The notes under the pieces were generated by a model. It had not been told where the DNA came from. It was given only the letters and a program-made list of their open reading frames with translations, and made no database searches. A stretch of DNA of 64,000 nt, from contig JAESIW010000090.1 of NCBI GenBank assembly GCA_016802295.1, positions 1,288,928-1,352,927 of the forward strand. The letters run 5' to 3'. The DNA is from Brachionus rotundiformis. Taxonomy: Eukaryota > Rotifera > Eurotatoria > Ploima > Brachionidae. The stretch's first letter is position 1. Every line of letters begins with the position of its first letter. A program made the translations under genes and the position numbers. Shown here one piece after another: positions 12,083-21,532 of this stretch.

Positions 12083-15000
12083 ATAGATACAAAATAAAAA
12101 AAGAGCTTTTTAGACAAATTTCCGACTAGTCATAAATTGCATGACTTGTAGGAATCAATTAAGCTTAAGAAAATAAAAAGTACTAAATGACATTCTTAAT
12201 AGTATATGACACAAACAATGCTGAAAAAAATTTATTTTTTAAATTATTCCTAAATATTTTTATACTTATTCTAATAAACAATTATTTATTTACAGTATGA
12301 TTATTTTAACTATATCCATTGAATAAGTTCAGATCAAAATTAAATATAAAACATTTTACCAAATTGGCAAAGTTTTATATTCATACGAAAGTATAACAAA
12401 TGGTTCAATTCTCAATGTCTTACGTTCTAAACGATCTAAGGCTTAGATCAATATAAAATAATAAGATAATCTTTACGTAATTGATTAATAATTATCGTTT
12501 GACTGATCTTTGTTTCTAGGTTTAGCTTAAAATGTTGATATTCTGGGAGGAAAAAAATCTTAAATATTAAATTAGTTTTTAAATAATTAAATGTCAATAT
12601 ATAGTTTGTATTAGATCAAAATTAAAGATCTAATTTATTGATTTGATGGTGATAAGATATTTCAATTTGACGTAAGACAATGCGCCAAAGCAAGAAAATC
12701 GATTGGGAATTTGGTAGACCTAGACTACTTACAGTTAAAATTCACACAAATAATTAATTATTAATATTAATACTAAATATTTTTTAAGAAATTTTTTAAA
12801 TCTATTTAAAAATAGTAAATAATCTATTAAAATAAGAAAGAAAAGAGGGTAATAATTACGTCATTTGTCTAAGAGCAAATAACATGATATAATTTTATTC
12901 AATAGTAAATAATTATAATTCTATTTCAATGAAAAATAAATCATTCTTAATTAGACTGATTGAATTTTTTTTAATCTTTATAAATCTATTATTTATCAGT
13001 GTAAAATTTTACTAATTATTGTATCAATTGAAAGCCAGACATTGTTCCTGCTGTTTTTGAACCATAATTAAAAGTGCTTCATGAGTCTCAGAAATCGCCT
13101 ACAGAAGTATTTCACCTGACTAGGTTTTCTGTCGAATTGGGGCCAAATTACCGTGGATACACTTCAAAAGAATTATATTTTGAAGTATATAATCATTTTT
13201 TATCAATTAATACACTTATAATTACACATTACTCTTATAATAAATAAAAATATTATAAAATAGGAAGTATAATTGATGTGGCTAATCATTTGGCTATCTA
13301 ATGACCAATATTAATTGAAAATAATTGAAGCCAAAATTATCAGAATTTAGTTCAATTAATCAAAATTGTAATTTTTTCAAATAAAAAAGTATATAAAAGT
13401 TAAACAAAATTTCCTTTATTATTTTAATTAATAATTTTATTATAAATTTCAATTTGAATTATTTATTTATAGTTAAATAGTTTATTGCGACGAATAAAGC
13501 ATAAAATCTGATAAATAGGTAAAATTTAATTAATTAGGAAAAAGAAACAATGTAAAATGTAGATAATTAGTAATTAAGTTGTATTGTCTTGGAAGTATTT
13601 GGAAATTTTTGGAAATTGAGCTTCCACTGCCTCAACTCTCAACTTGTTTTGAATATATTAAAGGAATCAGGTATATTGGTTGGATTTAAACATCATAATA
13701 AAAAGTTTCTCAATCTATATTAAAATCTACAATCCGATTATTTGATCTTAATATTAATTAATGATAGCAAAACCGCTGCGAAACTTAACTTAATATAATG
13801 AATAGAGAGATTTTTAAGTATAATCCAGAGTCATCCAGAAATACCATTATCTTTTTAGAATATGTATAAAAGTAACGCAGGGTCCGGAAATAAGAGTTTA
13901 TTTGAAAAGATGAGAATTATTTTTTTTATTAAAAAATAAAAGTTAAAATTAAAAATATTAAAATAATAAATGTCCAATGTAATTTAACTAATTAAATTTA
14001 ATTTTTATTTATCTATTTTAAATTTTTATTTACAGTTTGTTTCAAAAAAAGTTAACAGTTTGCTTAAGCAATCTTTAAAACCAGCTAGAAATAAATGCTT
14101 ATCTTTACTGTAGTTTTGGTGAAATAACCAAATAAGAGAAATATGTTTATTTGCCAAATGGCTTTTATTAAAATCTAAATAAAATAGAAACGACCAATAA
14201 CGAAAATAAATTCAATTCGTAAACTAATTCGTTATAGTGATGGTTCAAATCACTATAACAAAACATAATGCTCTCACTAGTCACGTGATGCTACGACATC
14301 ACATTTACATGCTTAAACAATGTCCAAACAGTTTAAGCTTTCAATTTCAATTTTTTTCAATTTCAAGGTTAATCAACAGGCTAGTGCCCATGTCAAAAAG
14401 ACCGATTAACACTCCATTTATTTAAATAAAATATGTTTCACAAATTAAAAATTAATTGTTTATATAATTATTTAAAAAAATAAAACATTGAAATATTTAA
14501 ATTAAATTTTTTGAATTTTTTTACAAAATCTGAAAAAATTAGATTAATATTATTAAAAATTGAATGCTTAAATGTTGTAAATTTCAACATTGTCACGTGC
14601 TAGTCACGTGATACTACGACATCACATTTACATGCTTAAACAATGTCCAAACAGTTTAAGCTTTAGTGTTCCTTTAGCATTGCTTTAGCAGTTCACAAAC
14701 ACTCCTTAAACTGCTCACAAACATTGTTAACTTTGTTTAGAAATGTACAGAAAATTATTTTAAATATTTAAAACATTTTTTTAGCTCAAATAAACAATTA
14801 AATCATTTAAGCAAAAAGCAAACAAGGCAGCCTAGCATAATAGCTTGTTACAGAAATTCCTCAGAAAACTTGGCAATAGTGCCAGCTATTTGTCCTCGCG
14901 AGCCAGTATCTATATTAACTAGCCTTTAAAACTTACAATTAGATTTATTTATAAAATAAATTATTCTTCTTTTTCAATAAAAAATTTTAAACTTTAAATA

Positions 15001-15281
15001 ATTTCAAATAAATCGTTAAACTGTATTTTTTGCTGAAATTTTCAAATTAAATAATAAATAAAAAATTTAAAACCATGAAGAATTTGACTTAATATTTGGA
15101 TAGATAAATGCCACATTGGCTAAGCATTTGAGCATGATCCAACAAAATTAATTGAATACTCTAATCAAATAAAAGATTGTCTCTTTTTTTCTTAAGATTT
15201 TTATTTCCAAAAAAGTAGACAAAAAAAAAAAAAATTTTTTTTTATAACTTTTTTTTTTTTATTATTGTGATTATTTTTTAT
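12083..15281. other. Gene-poor AT-rich intergenic tract
   Basis: About 3.2 kb with no ORF or splice pattern that reads as a gene. It holds the direct repeat pair listed at 14281/14598, a short perfect hairpin (GTTATAGTGA at 14231-14240 with TCACTATAAC at 14250-14259), and poly-A/T tracts near 15180-15265 downstream of the dyskerin stop. Confidence 0.6.
14281..14664. repeat. Direct repeat pair, about 65 bp, containing CACGTG
   Basis: The copies lie at about 14279-14341 and 14600-14664. They are nearly identical, from GTCACGTGAT through CTACGACATCACATTTACAT to AAACAGTTTAAGCTTT. They are about 320 bp apart with unrelated AT-rich DNA between. Each copy has the palindrome TCACGTGA. This could be remnants of one duplicated short element. 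Confidence 0.75.
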
Positions 15282-16727
15282 CTATACGTTTTCTACATCT
15301 TTTTCTTTGACCTTATCTTTCTTTTTTTTATGCTTTTTAACTTTCTGCTCAGTGTCTTGGCCATTCTCTTCGACCACTTCCATGGTCTCTTCGACTTGTT
15401 CGGGCTTGTCGTGCTTTCTCTTTTTAGCCGGGGCCTCTTCCTCCTCTGCGCCATTCTGCTCCTTGTCCAAACTCTTGTCCAACTGCTTCATCCAGTCCCT
15501 GGGCGTTTTGTCATTCGGCTTGCCGTACTTGTCCAGCAGGCCATCTTTTATCATGGTCTTTTTCTTGGAGGCGATGGGCCCGAGGCCCCACTTGCGCGGG
15601 TACGTGTCCCTCTCCATGATGACCCGCTTGATCTTGGCTACAACGCCGTGATCACATGTGGACATGACTGCAGTGGTCATGAGCGCTATGGCCAGAGCGA
15701 CCGCCTCTCCTTTGGTCGTCACAATAACAATCTCTTGGTTGATCTCGATGCCGTCCTCGTACCTGAGGACGCCGGGGAGCAAAATTTTGGCTCCGTAGCA
15801 GACGGCGTTGACCGCGCTGTCCTTCATAATGATCCTTTTGTGAGAGGTAAGCAAGCACTCGAGGGGTTTGATGGCGCGTCTGAGATAGCTCTCGTCTTTG
15901 AAGTGGTCGAAGGCGTACTGGGCGTCCAGGACGTCGTGCATGCTTACCATGTCGTCTCTCTCGGACTGGATGCCAGATCTGGGCCGTCTAAGCTCCTGCA
16001 TAATGGCGCCAGTTCCCAACAATAGACCCAAGTGAACACACAGTGTACGTACATACGTACCAGCCTCGCAGCTTACCCAGAAAATGGCCAACTGCTTTTT
16101 GGTGTCGAATTCGACCAATTTGGACTCGTAAATGGTTCGAATTCGGAGATTGCGCTTTACGGCCGCGATTACCGGCGGTCGTTGGAACAAAGCGCCGCTC
16201 AGAGTCTCCAAAGCCTGGGCAACTTTTCTCTCGTCCTCTACGGGATTGTGAAATCTCACAATGCCGACGTACTCTTTGCCAGCGGACTGTTGCGACTTGG
16301 CCAAGCGGGTCGCTCGCTCAATGCACACTATTAGACACCCGGATACCTTGGGATCAAGGGTGCCCGAGTGACCAGTCTTTTGCACACGAAGTATGCGCTT
16401 AATCCAGGCGACTACTTCGTGCGACGACGGGTTCACCGGCTTGTCCAAGTTGATGCAGCCGGCTTTGATGTACTCGTCTATGGGACGATTTAGAGGCGAC
16501 CATCCATTTGCCAGTGGTGTGTAATGATTTGTGCGTATGTTAAGCTTGTCAAAGTTTTTCAGCAACAAGGGCCAGTCCTGGGCGTTCAGTGTGCCTTTCT
16601 TGCTCGACGATTCCAGCACATGGTTCTTTTCGTGCTGCAATTTCTGCCAATTAAATAAATTATTTAATCAAATTTCTACATTAATCAAGTGTTTATAATT
16701 TACTGCTATTTTTTCGTCACTGGGCAT
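15282..16727 (-). CDS. DKC1: Dyskerin (H/ACA RNP pseudouridine synthase)
   Basis: Catalytic subunit of box H/ACA RNPs: pseudouridylates rRNA and snRNA and stabilises H/ACA RNAs in the nucleolus and Cajal bodies. Exon 1 is 16727-16704 (MPSDEKIA) and exon 2 is 16643-15282, separated by a 60-bp intron; the product is 461 aa. The TruB catalytic core contains HSGTLDPKVSG with Asp about 105. The PUA domain follows (YGAKILLPGVLRYEDG, GEAVALAIA, YPRKWGLGP). The C terminus is Lys-rich (KKHKKKKDKVKEKD), a nucleolar signal. The coding region is markedly more GC-rich than its surroundings, particularly at third codon positions, suggesting codon bias for high expression. The start lies in a short first exon that is easy to miss. 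Confidence 0.96.
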
Positions 16728-17271
16728 ACTAAACAGATAGCTTTGTTTATATTTTTTATTTTCTATATTCTATATAAGTAAAATAAAAAAAAAAGATAAT
16801 ATTTATTTTCTTTATTAAAATATAAGTTTGAAAAATTTAAACTAAAAGCATGTGCGTTTTAAAAATTTTATTCATAATTATTAATTTGGTAATTATTCAA
16901 GGATTAGAGGAGCTTGGTGATCAAATGAGTGTCTGTGTGTGCTCGAGCTATGAGTACCTGAATGGTTTGGCATGTGTTCTTTTCTATCTGAGCTGAATTG
17001 GTTTGCTATTTGGCTGGATTTAAAATTTTTTTTTTTCAAAAATTAAATCTTTCAAAATTAGCTTAACATTTGTTTTGATTTATTAAACAGATTTAGAATA
17101 GTTTCGCTCCAAGTAAAACCATTCTCAAGCAAAAAGAAACATTAATTTTTCTACTAATTATAACTTCTGGTCAATCACCAACAATTAAGATCATACCTGT
17201 ATGAATTAACTCAATAGATGATACTTAAAACGCTAGTTTCAGCATAAAAGCTTATTAACCAAAAAATAATA
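16728..17271. other. Intergenic upstream of dyskerin
   Basis: AT-rich. Contains the possible micropeptide ORF at 16850 and otherwise nothing recognised. Confidence 0.5.
16850..16996 (+). CDS. Possible secreted micropeptide, 48 aa
   Basis: The ATG at 16850 opens 48 codons ending TGA at 16994-16996. The first 18 residues (MCVLKILFIIINLVIIQG) look like a signal peptide. The remainder is short, with three Cys (CVCSS, LACVL). It is divergent from dyskerin with about 120 bp between starts. It could be a short peptide, a first exon of a longer gene whose other exons I cannot find, or chance. No family recognised. Confidence 0.3.
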   Translation: MCVLKILFIIINLVIIQGLEELGDQMSVCVCSSYEYLNGLACVLFYLS

Positions 17272-17542
17272 ATAACTACTTATTAGATTTTTGTGTTAAT
17301 TTTTTAGTTAATTTGGTACAAGAGAACCGAAAAATTTAAAAAGTTAAAAACTGGTCCTGTAAATGCGCCATGGAAAGTTTTATCAACAGTCTGAGCAAAA
17401 ACTGACAGATCCAAGAATGTTAGAAAAAGTGCAACTTTGTATTTACAGGACCACTAAGCAGTAAGATTTTTTGATTATTTTTTCGGCTCTCTTGTACCAA
17501 ATTCACACGAAAATAACCATAAAAATCTTATAAGTAGTTATA
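17272..17542. mobile_element. Fold-back (long inverted repeat) element A, MITE-like
   Basis: Left arm from about 17272 and right arm ending about 17542 are inverted copies. Paired words include ATAACTACTTA at the ends, AATTTGGTACAAGAGA/GCCGAAAAA inward, and GGTCCTGTAAAT (left about 17353) against ATTTACAGGACC (right). Arms are about 75-100 bp with a short centre and no ORF. Target-site duplication is not clear in this AT-rich DNA. Confidence 0.75.
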
Positions 17543-17551
17543 ATTAACTTG

Positions 17552-17925
17552 CACAGTGATCCATGCATCAAAGCTTGAAATTCGGGTCTAAGTTTAGGTC
17601 TAGATCAGTCCCATATTAAAAAAGACTAGTTTTATAAATGCAGCATCAGAACTTGCATTTCAAAATTAAAAATAGACAAAAAAAAGTATGAAGATATATT
17701 TTTTTTATTTAAAAAATTAATTTCCTAATTCAACTTTTAATGCGGCACTTGATTTTGGAGCAAAAGTTTAAATACTTGATTCTTGCGTTTTTAAAATGCA
17801 CCCTAATCAGAAAATTTAAGTTTTATGGCACGCATAAGTAACTTTTCTGTTTTAACATGGGGTTGATCTGGGCTAATGCATGCACTTAAGCCCGAATTCC
17901 AAGTTTTGATGCATGGATTACTGTG
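17552..17925. mobile_element. Fold-back element B, MITE-like; a related single arm lies at 61018
   Basis: The left end CACAGTGATCCATGCATCAA and the right end (inverted) CACAGTAATCCATGCATCAA face each other. Arms of about 85 bp also share AATTCGGG, AAGT and GATCA(A/G)(C/T)CCCAT. It starts 10 bp after element A. The inner part has no coding content. A third copy of one arm occurs at 61018-61105, so this is a dispersed family and not a chance hairpin. Confidence 0.8.
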
Positions 17926-18105
17926 AAAATTGTATTGAAGTCAGATCGTAGAGGAATTCAATTCAGAACATGAAGGACTCGAAAGAGCCAAAGATTTATA
18001 CTGATCTTATCTTAACTTTACTGAATTATCTAATAATTTTTATAAAGAAAAAAGCTAAAAACATCAATATTTGGATCATTCTCAGAATCAAATATTATAT
18101 CAATT
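17926..18105. other. Spacer between fold-back element and retroelement relics
   Basis: AT-rich; no feature seen. Confidence 0.4.
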
Positions 18106-18385
18106 ATGTTTTGAAATTTTTATGGGTGATCATTGAAAAATAATGTGATCGTAACAGATCACATACCCAGCAAGATGACAAAGATCACATAGTCGACAAG
18201 ACTCAAAAAATCCTGAAAAAACAAAGCAACTGCATTACTCCGCCAGTTGAGAGGAGCATCCAAGCTTTTAAGACACTATTTTGCTCATATCTAAGGCCAT
18301 ATCTTGAATAAGCATCAGTTGTCTGGATTTATAGTAAGAATTCAAGTCAAATGTTTAGAGCATTTATCTATGTGTAATAGATTTC
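18106..18385 (+). pseudogene. Non-LTR retrotransposon reverse-transcriptase fragment (relic 1)
   Basis: Conceptual reading on the plus strand gives GVIIEK, then later IQAFKTLFCSYLRPYLE, a stop codon (TAA where Tyr is expected), and ASVVWIYS. This resembles the thumb/connection part of LINE reverse transcriptases (general pattern LYKSLVRPxLEYAxxVW). Stops and frame breaks show it is dead. Confidence 0.65.
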
Positions 18386-18539
18386 AATGCATTTGAAGGT
18401 TGCCGTAGTTTATTATTATTTAGTATTACTGATTTTTTAATAAAAAAAAAACTATTATTTTTTTTAATTTATTTTTATTTTATATGATATTATTCATTAC
18501 AATAGAAAATGACATAGAAGAGGCTTTTTTAATGTCTGC

Positions 18540-19130
18540 CATTTAAGACTAATTTAAGACTGCTGTACAAACTTGATAAACTTGGACGTAAGTCTGGATC
18601 CAGGTTTACATTTACATGAGTACACAAAAATTGTAAATCAGAGAACTTCTAAACGACTTTAGCAAAAGCCATTGGAAGGAAGAGATTGGCGAGCATCTTA
18701 TAAAAGCTTAATCAGGCCAATTATTGACTACGATCCATTCACATACTTAGTAATGTTTAATAAAAGTCAAGACGTCCTTGAACCCATTCAGAAAAAAGCA
18801 ATGCTATATAATTGTCCAGATGTTCAAAAGATGTGAACCTGGCAACAAATTTGAATCTGGACTTGAGAAGAAAACATAGCATGAAACTAGAGAAAGAAAT
18901 ATGCAAACAAGCTACATCAAGATATAACTTTCTGACCAACACAGTGGTTTTAAAGGCCAATGCTTAACCCGAAAGTATTGTTAACTCAGAGACAGTTAAT
19001 GGCTTTAAAGCGGGTATCGACAGATAAGTGTTTGATATAGAACAAAAAAAGAACTGCTACAGCTCTTTTAGAGATATGTAGCAAGACAGCTGATGGCAAT
19101 CATTTATCAAGAACTTTCACTGTACTTGAA
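18540..19130 (+). pseudogene. Non-LTR retrotransposon reverse-transcriptase C-terminal fragment (relic 2)
   Basis: Plus-strand reading gives ASYKSLIRPIIDYDPF, DVLEPIQKKAML and, after a frame break, NLDLRRKHSMKLEKEIC and SRYNFLTNTVVLKANAL. This order matches the C-terminal end of LINE reverse transcriptases (RPxLEY, LExVQRRA, LRRxRGDM, RxxFFxNRVVxxWNxLP). Several stops and frameshifts are present. The motif RPxxxY also occurs in relic 1, so the two pieces come from different copies. Confidence 0.7.
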
Positions 19131-19895
19131 AAGACGATTGTTTTTGGTCACCTTAACAGGAACAAAGCTTTAATTATTCAGATCTTTTTTACAAAGACAA
19201 ATTATTAATATAATTGTATTGAGATAAAGGGAAAATTGTCCCGCAGTTTCCTCTGTGTTTAACACGAAACCATTGAATCTATCTATTTATAAATTTTCTA
19301 CAATAATATTTTCATATAGCTATAATGGTGGAGCAACATGAAACAAAATGAGAGTACTAAATTCAACATAATTGGGATTAAATAAGAGTCGAGTTTTTGT
19401 TTTTATTTTATTTAATTATCTAATCGTTTTAATACTAATTACAAACTAAAAATTAATTATTTTTTTTTAATATAGTTTATTGGTAACATTTCTATTCATA
19501 ATTCATAATTAAGTATATAAACATATTACCAAGCTTTGTTATTTTAGTTTTTTTTTTTAATAAAAATTGGCAATAAAAATTTTTAAAGTATTATTAAAAT
19601 ATTTATATTTAAATAAAACAATAATTAATATTTTTTGCAAAATTTTTGTTTTTCTACGCTAATATTTATGATTTTGTTTGAATAAAAGATAATAGTTTAA
19701 GTAGGCAAATATTTTTGATGCTATTAATTATTAGTGAATAATAAAATGATTTATATTTAGTATCTTTTCTTTGCCAGTTCAAATTTATTTGCTTATTTTA
19801 TTTTTAATCTAAAATAAAAATAAATTTTCTTGTGCTGAATTAGGTCAATGGAAACTGGCTTGGTCATCTAATGTTAAATTGGAAAATAAATGTCT
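19131..19895. other. AT-rich intergenic
   Basis: Possibly includes the 3' tail of the LINE relic to about 19290. No gene or RNA recognised between there and the snoRNA cluster. Confidence 0.5.
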
Positions 19896-19980
19896 ATTTC
19901 ATAATCAGAAACTCTAGTCTGTAAAGCACTCAGCATTTTGTTCTAAGCGTGGTGCATGGTTGTATCATCATTTATGAAAT
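19896..19980 (-). ncRNA. Box C/D snoRNA copy 1 (18S/28S dual guide)
   Basis: Read on the minus strand: terminal stem ATTTCATAA, box C ATGATGA (19971-19965), guide ACAACCATGCACCAC, degenerate D' (CTTA), C'-like TGCTGAG, guide ACAGACTAGAGTTT, box D CTGA (19908-19905), closing stem TTATGAAAT. The first guide is complementary to the conserved 18S segment GTGGTGCATGG. The second is complementary to the conserved 28S segment ACTCTAGTCTG. Counting five nucleotides upstream of D' points to the 18S G that snR40/U32-type snoRNAs methylate in yeast and human. The D guide points to a U in GACUCU of 28S. Confidence 0.85.
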
Positions 19981-19995
19981 TTGTCATAGAGCAAT

Positions 19996-20102
19996 CGAAT
20001 TGGAAATTTCAAGATCAGAAACTCTAGTCTGTAAAGCACTCAGCATTTTGTTCTAAGCGTGGTGCATGGTTGTATCATCATCTGGTGAAATTTTCCAATT
20101 CG
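19996..20102 (-). ncRNA. Box C/D snoRNA copy 2 (duplicate of copy 1)
   Basis: The core is identical to copy 1 over about 68 bp (boxes C at 20081-20075 and D at 20018-20015, same two guides). The flanks differ, yet again form a terminal stem: CGAATTGGAAA on one side pairs with the complementary run on the other, with one bulge. Independent conservation of a stem in both copies supports function. Confidence 0.85.
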
Positions 20103-20112
20103 AATTTCAAAG

Positions 20113-20197
20113 AATGCATTTCAGCCAATTAAGGAGGATAAACTATTTTCACTATGGTTCAAATAGTGGTGCATGATTTTGTCATCATAAATGCATT
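20113..20197 (-). ncRNA. Box C/D snoRNA 3 (18S guide variant)
   Basis: Minus strand: stem AATGCATTT, box C ATGATGA (20188-20182), guide AAAATCATGCACCAC, box D CTGA (20124-20121), stem AATGCATT. The guide matches the same 18S segment (GTGGTGCATG) as copies 1-2, but the following D'-like TTGA is placed three nucleotides further, which would shift the target towards the U methylated by U33/snR55-type guides. The D-side guide (TCCTCCTTAATTGG) has no target I recognise. Confidence 0.75.
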
Positions 20198-20206
20198 TAG
20201 GTAAAC

Positions 20207-20280
20207 TGTGCTCAGGAATGAAAGAGTGTCAGCATCTATATAGATATATGACCCGAAAGATGGTAAAGCATCACAGCACA
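20207..20280 (-). ncRNA. Box C/D snoRNA 4 (28S guide)
   Basis: Minus strand: stem TGTGCT, box C-like GTGATGC (20274-20268, one mismatch to RTGATGA), guide TTTACCATCTTTCGGGTC, box D CTGA (20215-20212), stem AGCACA. The guide is complementary to the conserved 28S segment GACCCGAAAGATGG, a region carrying known 2'-O-methyl sites. D' and C' boxes are not clear. Confidence 0.7.
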
Positions 20281-21532
20281 CCTATTTAAAAAACCAAAAG
20301 ATTGGATTCATTTCACATCTTGAGCCATATTTATAGTCTAGTTTTGCAAACACTCGTGCTTGGATGCAGCTTTGTGAAAAATTTCAGTTCAAAATTTTGA
20401 CTGATGTCTTTGGTGCTTTTAAATTTGTCTTAAATTATTTTTTCTACCAAAATATAAATAAATGACACTTTGCCTGGAAAGAACAATAACTACTGAAATC
20501 TAATTAAATAAATTATTTCTGCTTTAAATGTTCTAGAGTAATTTAATTAAATTTGATTTAATTTTTCACTTAAAAAAGTGATAAAATTATGAACTATTTA
20601 AAAAAAATTGCATTAAAAATATATAAAAAATGAAAACATTTATTAGTATAATGTCTTTACTTAATTTTTAAATGTTATTTATTTTTATGTTTAGAGTTAA
20701 GCTTGAAGAGTTTGCCTCTTTTTAAAAATTAATTCTAAGTACTTCTTAAAGCTATTTTCTATTCATTTATCAAAATATATATGTGCGAAGCCCTAATCTT
20801 AAACCAATAAACTATCAATTTTAAATTAAAAAAGCCTCGATAATTCATGCCATTATTTAACAATATTTTTTCCTATTAATTAAATTGTCTTCAAAAATAA
20901 GTTATTTATTAGATAAAAATTTTTTTTAAAGGTTTTATTTCGTATAGTTTTGGAAAAAATGGAACTGGTGACCAGAAGAAATGGCTGCCAAGTATCAGAC
21001 TAGCAGAAAAAAAATACCTTGTTAATTATTATAAATAGTTATAAAGGTAAGTTATTGTAAAAGAATGCTCATTCATCCTTAAAGAATTTTTTAATTTCTT
21101 TTCATTTATCTTCCTGTAGCTATCATTTCTAATTGAGAAAGAAGAATATTATTTCATTATTATAGTTATTTAATTGGTTCTAAAGAAGATCCAGACCTTT
21201 TAATTTATAATCAAAAATAAAATCTTAATAAATAATAATTTGCCGACATTTTAAAGTCAATCATAAATGACATTCGAATTCTATTCCATAAACGTCTTAA
21301 CTTTTAATTAAAATAATTATAAGCTTTTTTTTTCTATCACGAAATGATTCCAACCAAATAGGTTTAATGATAAATATGAGCATATATCGAACAACTGTTC
21401 GATTAAGAATTTATGAGATAAAAATATATTTTTATTTAATCTTTACAAATAAAAAATTAAAGCAATTTTTTATAAATATCAATTTTTTTAGATTTTATTT
21501 AGACCAGAAATGAGCATAATTATTACGCAAAA
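20281..21532. other. Intergenic between snoRNA cluster and GPCR
   Basis: The less AT-rich part 20300-20430 lies upstream of the snoRNAs on their strand and could hold the promoter or exons of a non-coding host transcript, but I see no clear motif. The remainder is AT-rich without ORFs. Confidence 0.45.

Noticed and set aside
15267..16402. Long plus-strand ORFs over the dyskerin gene (up to 252 codons)
   Set aside because: They are antisense shadows of the GC-rich dyskerin coding region and show no family features.
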